Positions 59,401-64,000 of a stretch of DNA of 64,000 nucleotides are shown in pieces. Every line of letters starts with the position of its first letter. Position 1 is the stretch's first letter. The stretch comes from Mya arenaria. Lineage: Eukaryota; Mollusca; Bivalvia; Myida; Myidae. The notes below the pieces were generated by a model. That model saw only the letters and a program-made list of their open reading frames with translations, was not told where the DNA came from and searched no databases. The position numbers and the translations under genes are program-made. The stretch covers positions 92,079,066 to 92,143,065 of the forward strand of contig NC_069124.1 in NCBI RefSeq assembly GCF_026914265.1, written 5' to 3'.

Positions 59401-62400
59401 ATCCTCGTCATCAGAGAATGCTGCATCAGACAGGTCATTGTCAGGGACGATGTGGTTTGTTTCCTCGTCCATGTCAAGACTAGCCACCTCCTTGTTCACC
59501 GATTCTTCTTCATCTCCCTTCACCACTGAAACACACAGAGAAAACAGGCTGCATCTTTGTAACTTAAAAGACCAATTGTTCAACAGTGTTCAAGTTACAT
59601 TCTCGGGCATTTTTTTTACAAGATTCAGTGTGGGAAAATGCAAGAATTCATTGCATTTGTACGTCTGTTCGCACTGTTTTAACGCAGGATGGTAAGAAAT
59701 ACGAAGCACTTGTACTGTTACTGGATTTGCTACTTTTGCCTCCAACGTCACACTATTAGGTTATCAATCTTTCGGCAAATGTTTAAATAAAAATACTAAA
59801 TCACATTTTTGTTGGGATATCTAGTTTGTTTTTTGAATAAAAAGGGAAAGTTAAAAATACTATATTTGTAACAGTTGCAAGTAGGAAGAAACTTACTATC
59901 TGTTGTCATGAACTCTGTGAATGTGGTTCTAACTAAGGCCCGCAACTCTTTATCAAGTTTTGGATTCTCAAATAAAGGTTGTAACGATCTGCAATATTAA
60001 TGGAAAAATAATGGTTCAATACACAAGCTGACTCGTTGAGAATAACAAGAACATTAGTTTACGTCTTATTAACAGAATGGTATTCTAATTCTGAAGTACA
60101 CACATGCTGCTAAAACACCTTACAATGCAACTTAAGTGATGTTAAGCATTATCTTATGAAGATCAAATACTTATAGTAGTAAACCAAGAACAGCAGTATT
60201 CAAGTACACCTACGGTAAAACTCTCTTGTCCAAAATTGTTTTCAAGGACTTGTGAATTCCTGATCTGACTTGTTCTGCATACATTGGACAAAAGTTGTTC
60301 ATTATCTGTAGAAAAACAACAACAAATATTATTGGAATTGTATGTGGGGATAAACAATTATAGAAAACTAAAAAATATTTTTTATCACCATATTATGTTG
60401 TTTACATAGTATCGTATCAATATAAAGAATAGAGTTGCCATTGTATTCTAAGGCTTATGGATGAAATCAATATGTTCAATTGAATTTAGAGTGAACCCAA
60501 AATAACCTAAAAATGAAATATTAACTCATTGAGTGCATTCAAAGCTTAGTACCACTAAACTGAAGCCCATTCAAACCTGTACCTTGATGTTATAATGATA
60601 GAGATCATGAGGAAAAGGACTTACTCTACACAAGAAGTCTAACAAAGTAGCTGTTATGGCGGGATGAGGTTTTATGGAGTAAAACATCACAAGAACAGCT
60701 GGCTCTGTAACAAGAGGGTAGTAAGTCATAGCCATAATGATAAAATATGGGGGTTAGCATGAAAATCAGTCTTCACTGATGAAGTTCAAGAATATAATAG
60801 ATGATATATATTTTGCAAAAAATTATAATGTGATTTTATTATATGCTTTCCAGTGATTTATAATGATTTTTCAGTAAAATAAAAATGATATTGCACTTTT
60901 TATGCAGTGAAATAACAATTTGTTGTGTTTTTCACTGTACTGAGATTTAAGGATGATCTCATTTCGAAATTGAACATCAACATGCACAGGGCAGGTACAC
61001 AATAACAAGGAAGTCATATACGAAATAACATCACGTTCGCATACAATTTGTTATGCTTTTCTGAGCAACTACAATTAACTGTCATTTTACATCCTTTTTA
61101 GGCATATTATTAAAGAAACATTGTTTGCTTCACTGCAAGATTGCAGTTTTTCACCTCATGAAAAACCAAAGGAAATTTTCATTTGTGGTTATGCCACTCG
61201 TGAAATTAAGCTTGTAGTGCTCACTCAGTGAAATAAAGTACAATCTTACACTGAAACAAGCAATTATCCTCTTTATATTCTACAGTGAAGGGAGAAACTC
61301 ACGTATCTATTTTATGATTCTACAGCAATGGGAGAAACTCACTTACCTAAACTTATTATACTGCAGCAAGGGGAGAAACTCACTTACCTATATTCATTAT
61401 ACTGTCTTTTTCTGGGTCAAAAAATATCCAATCATAAAACAATGACAATTTTGCATTTGATGCAGCCACATTTGACTGAAATGAGAAAGATAAAAAAGGT
61501 TAGTATGACACTAAAAGGCCACCATAATTTTCTCCATATAAACAACAAAAGTGCCTAAAAATCTCAGAAATTTAAATTATGAACCTAGATATTACGTTGG
61601 TATCTTTAACATGAACTCTTTCATTTTACATATGTACTAAAAGCCGAGTAGAAAAATTATATATGATTTTTTGAAAATATGTATACCTCAAATTACATCA
61701 AAATTACTGAAATAGACTGACTTCATTACAACCAGATCACAAGTACATACTGTGCATGTTTGCAGGAGCCATCCAATGACGGCCCAGCGGGGGATGATGT
61801 CTGAACACAGGAGCTCGTTGGAAGGATGGAACACACAACAGATATATCGGATGAGATCACAACGAAGAGACTGACTCTCCGGCGTTGACAGGTACTGAAA
61901 ACATACATAATTATATCAAAACATACACTTTTTTTACACATAAAGGATTAAACATTTTACAAGCTTAGAAGAAAGGGGTAATTATCGATATGCATGTCAT
62001 TTTTGTTGTGATCCATTAAACAAAGAAATAGTATACTTGTTTAAAAAGTTTGAAAACGTTAATACACAAATTTGATAGGACAAAAATATTATTTTCTGCA
62101 CAATGCCAAAAAGCTTTCATAGATTACAAAGTCATATATTTATGAAGAATCATTAAGAAGCTACAAAATAAGATCTCAAATAGCTATCACAAAATTAAGT
62201 CATTGGAAATCTCTTCAAACTGTAAAGATCATTCAGTAGCAAATTTCTATATCTTGCAAATACACCTTTTTGAATACAGTGTTTAAATATGTTATGTCGT
62301 GCACTGAGGACACTGGCAATCATTTTTTTCATCAGATCTCACCTGTCTCTGAAACCAGTCCTGGTAGCGTTTGTGCTGGCCAAACTTCACCTTGGTAGTC

Positions 62401-63630
62401 AGAAAGATCAGCTTGTTCTCCATGTCTGGAGTAAGACGCGCAATCTGGTACTTCCGAGATGTCCGCGTACCAAGCAACTGCTGTATTCCTAAGCACACAT
62501 TTACTGGTTTAATCTTTAGCAGCAAGATTTTTGGACAAGAATTGTAATGTATAAGTACTTTAAAAATACCTAGTATTGAGTCGGAAGTTATTTTAATGAT
62601 TTCTCTGTAAAACATAAATATAGACAGTATTATACTCATTTCACTGTTTAAATTAAACAAGAACTGTCACAGAGACAGCGTGCAGGACTATTTCGCTGCT
62701 TTTAAGTTTTATAATTGCAAAATAGAGTTATCCTACTCTATGATTTGAGAAAGTTTGATTGTTGAAAAATGTTTTATAAAGTCTGAATGCAATACATCAA
62801 GTTGTTGCTGAGATTTAAACCTATGTAATACCGTCCTTGACCTTTGGTGGGGGGCATTTTTTTAATATTGAGCAAAAACCGTTCTTTTTTTTACCTTAAG
62901 GCCACCACAACCTTGACCTTTGACCTACTGGTCTCCAAATCAATATGAGTCATGTACCAGTCATGACCAACTGGCATACCAAGTCTGAAGTTCCTGGATG
63001 CAAGTATTCTGTAGTTTTTTTAAAAACCAACCAACATACATGTATCGTTAAACACCTGAAGGTCACTGCAACCTTGAACTTTGACCTACTGACCTAAAAA
63101 TAAAAAAGGGCCATCTGCTAATCATGACCAACTCGCATATCAAATATGAAGTTCCTGGACCCAAGGTTATTAAGCCAAGAAAGTTTTCACCTCATGATCA
63201 ACCTTGACCTTTGACCTCCTGATCTCAAAATCATGGGTGTCATCTGCTGGTCAACCTGCATACCAAGTATGAAGTTCCTGGGTCCACAGATTCTAAAGTC
63301 ATTGAGCAGAAACGAAATGAAACATACGGACGACCTGATGGACAGGACAAACACAATATGTCTCCACTATGCATTGGGGGAGTCATTATGACTTAAAGAT
63401 GCTAACAGGCGAAACTTTATCCTAGGTGTGAAGCCCACGCCAGCCTGAGAAACATAGCTCTCCTTTTTCTAAGAATAGTCAAGCTTAAAACTGTATGTAC
63501 CTGTAAAGTTAGGTGCTAGTACTGTTGGCTTGAGCATGACGTCCCTCCAGAGAGATTCAAACTCGGGCAAGCGGGCAACATTCTGGAGCAGCCTCACCAG
63601 GTCACGTCCAATACCCATACACTCTGTCCA
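50422..63630 (-). CDS. INTS3: Integrator complex subunit 3 (SOSS-A), C-terminal 804 residues, 5' partial
   Basis: Twenty in-phase exons: 63630-63501, 62488-62343, 61894-61751, 61475-61388, 60704-60625, 60305-60214, 59988-59897, 59525-59384, 59047-58943, 58525-58361, 58102-57938, 56195-56039, 55404-55260, 54932-54819, 54665-54617, 54372-54199, 53132-53041, 52775-52703, 51891-51699 and 50490-50422 (TGA). They follow human INTS3 from about residue 226 to the end: [106 protein letters not shown], and a basic/acidic end [18 protein letters not shown]. The first roughly 225 residues lie beyond the window. INTS3 is the alpha-helical-repeat scaffold of the SOSS single-strand DNA-binding complex and part of Integrator (snRNA 3' processing, transcription attenuation) in the nucleus. 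Exon 8 must end at AT|GTGAGC (59384); the nearer GTATGT breaks frame. Antisense-frame AATAAA signals lie at about 50104-50109. Confidence 0.97.
53180..53430 (-). repeat. Fragment of the 'GACCTTGACC' tandem-core repeat family
   Basis: ACCTTGACCTTGACCCATCG and AGTAACAGTGACCTTGACCC, with a downstream GGAAACCTGGTTAAAATT, match parts of the element at 48040-48780. It lies in an INTS3 intron. Confidence 0.45.
53960..54105. repeat. Short interspersed repeat fragment
   Basis: CATAAGCTCTTCTGGCCTTG then GCCAGTAGAAC resembles the terminus of a dispersed mollusc-type repeat. It is too short to classify and lies in an INTS3 intron. Confidence 0.3.
56680..57361 (+). mobile_element. LINE 3' fragment (C-terminal end of a non-LTR polymerase ORF)
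   Basis: The open frame 56727-57122 encodes a zinc-binding C-terminus found in many invertebrate non-LTR ORF2 proteins: [17 protein letters not shown], then [19 protein letters not shown] (C-x2-C...H-x4-C). About 240 bp of 3' UTR follows and ends in a (TTCTG)n tail at 57337-57361. The 5' portion is missing, as in 5'-truncated insertions. It is antisense inside an INTS3 intron. Confidence 0.75.
57375..57690. repeat. Short degenerate repeat tract ('CCTGYAACACCTGCATAAC')
   Basis: Several copies of CTGTAACACCTGCATAACT lie at 57575-57680. The same motif occurs on the other side of the LINE fragment at 56255-56335, suggesting the LINE landed in or near this tract. Confidence 0.5.
61280..61390. repeat. 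Three tandem ~40-bp copies spanning an INTS3 splice donor
   Basis: The plus-strand motif GGGAGAAACTCACTTACCTA recurs at about 61290 (variant CACGTATCTA), 61331 and 61371. In the gene orientation the right copy contains the true exon 4 donor (exon end 61388, GTAAGTGAG). The second copy repeats the same donor and the third a GTGAGT. Confidence 0.8.
62657..63395 (-). mobile_element. Helitron-like/pearl-like element in an INTS3 intron
   Basis: AACAAGAACTGTCACAGAGA at the left is the inverted 3' end (CTGTGACAG...CTTGTT) seen at 24.0 and 37.4 kb. The body has about 2.5 units of roughly 160-180 bp with CAACCTTGACCTTTGACCTA and AAGTTCCTGGA. The right edge reads GACGACCTGATGGACAGGAC then a GGGGGAG motif. 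It is non-coding. Confidence 0.55.
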
Positions 63631-64000
63631 CTAAAACATACATAGAAATTTTATCACTTGATATCTTAACTTTTTATTTATGTAACTGACTAAAAAATGG
63701 CAAACTAGACAGGAAAACTACCAAGCAAACTGATTTGAAAATAATAAATATCAGCTTATAGATGCTGTCCTCACAAGTTGCTGTCCTCATAATTGAGATT
63801 AATCAAATTAATATTACCTAAAGACTGATGGTCAACATGGCAGAGGTGCATATTGATTTAGAGATTCATTTTCAAAACTGCTTGAGTGAATTCCTCTGGA
63901 TGTTTCATCACTATAGGTTCTGAACAAAGTCTGGATGTCCCAAGCACAAATATGTGCATATTTCTTTTAAACAATGCATTCTGCTGATGCACATGTCCAA
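63631..64000. other. INTS3 intron, window edge
   Basis: No further INTS3 exon could be read here. The preceding exons must lie beyond the window. Confidence 0.6.

Overview
The window reads as animal nuclear DNA, most likely from a bivalve mollusc. It is AT-rich, with GC-richer exons, GT-AG introns and very dense repeats. Several repeats carry tandem cores containing the 'AAGGTCAAGGTCAC' type of motif that is common in bivalve elements. No prokaryotic features, CRISPR array or organelle genes were seen. The organism is inferred from repeat style and gene similarity, not proven.

Layout. 0.5-2.9 kb: a decayed hAT (ZBED-type) transposon on the minus strand. 2.9-4.1 kb: a broken Ty3/Gypsy-like fossil. 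4.1-9.8 kb: mostly non-coding, with a possible first exon at 6.66 kb. 9.8-17.6 kb (+): an eight-exon gene for a voltage-sensor protein of the Hv1/TMEM266 group, with two large minisatellites (41-bp and 29-bp units) in its introns. 17.6-22.5 kb: transposon and SINE remnants, including a 1.5-kb element with perfect 20-bp terminal inverted repeats. 22.5-31.4 kb (+): a complete seven-exon PARP16 gene. Its intron 2 holds a Helitron-like element with a helicase relic, and its last intron holds about 4 kb of a 36-bp minisatellite interrupted by a pogo-like element.

31.4-38.7 kb: repeats, including one tandem-core Helitron-like element nested inside another. An inverted copy of the host element at 48-49.5 kb still shows the empty site. 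38.7-41.8 kb (-): a two-exon gene of unknown function. 42.8-43.9 kb (+): an intronless vWA-domain gene. 44.8-47.5 kb (-): a two-exon type II membrane GT32 glycosyltransferase. 50.4-63.6 kb (-): the C-terminal 20 exons of Integrator subunit 3 (INTS3/SOSS-A), whose 5' end lies beyond the window.

The host genes do not form a functional cluster. The vWA and GT32 genes are convergent neighbours. The most striking observation is in the Hv1-like gene. Its S4 segment matches the Hv1 signature RxWRxxRxxN exactly, and the S2 and S3 acidic positions are kept. However, the S1 selectivity-filter aspartate (human D112) is replaced by histidine, and the protein has a Ser/Thr-rich S1-S2 loop and a long acidic C-terminal tail.
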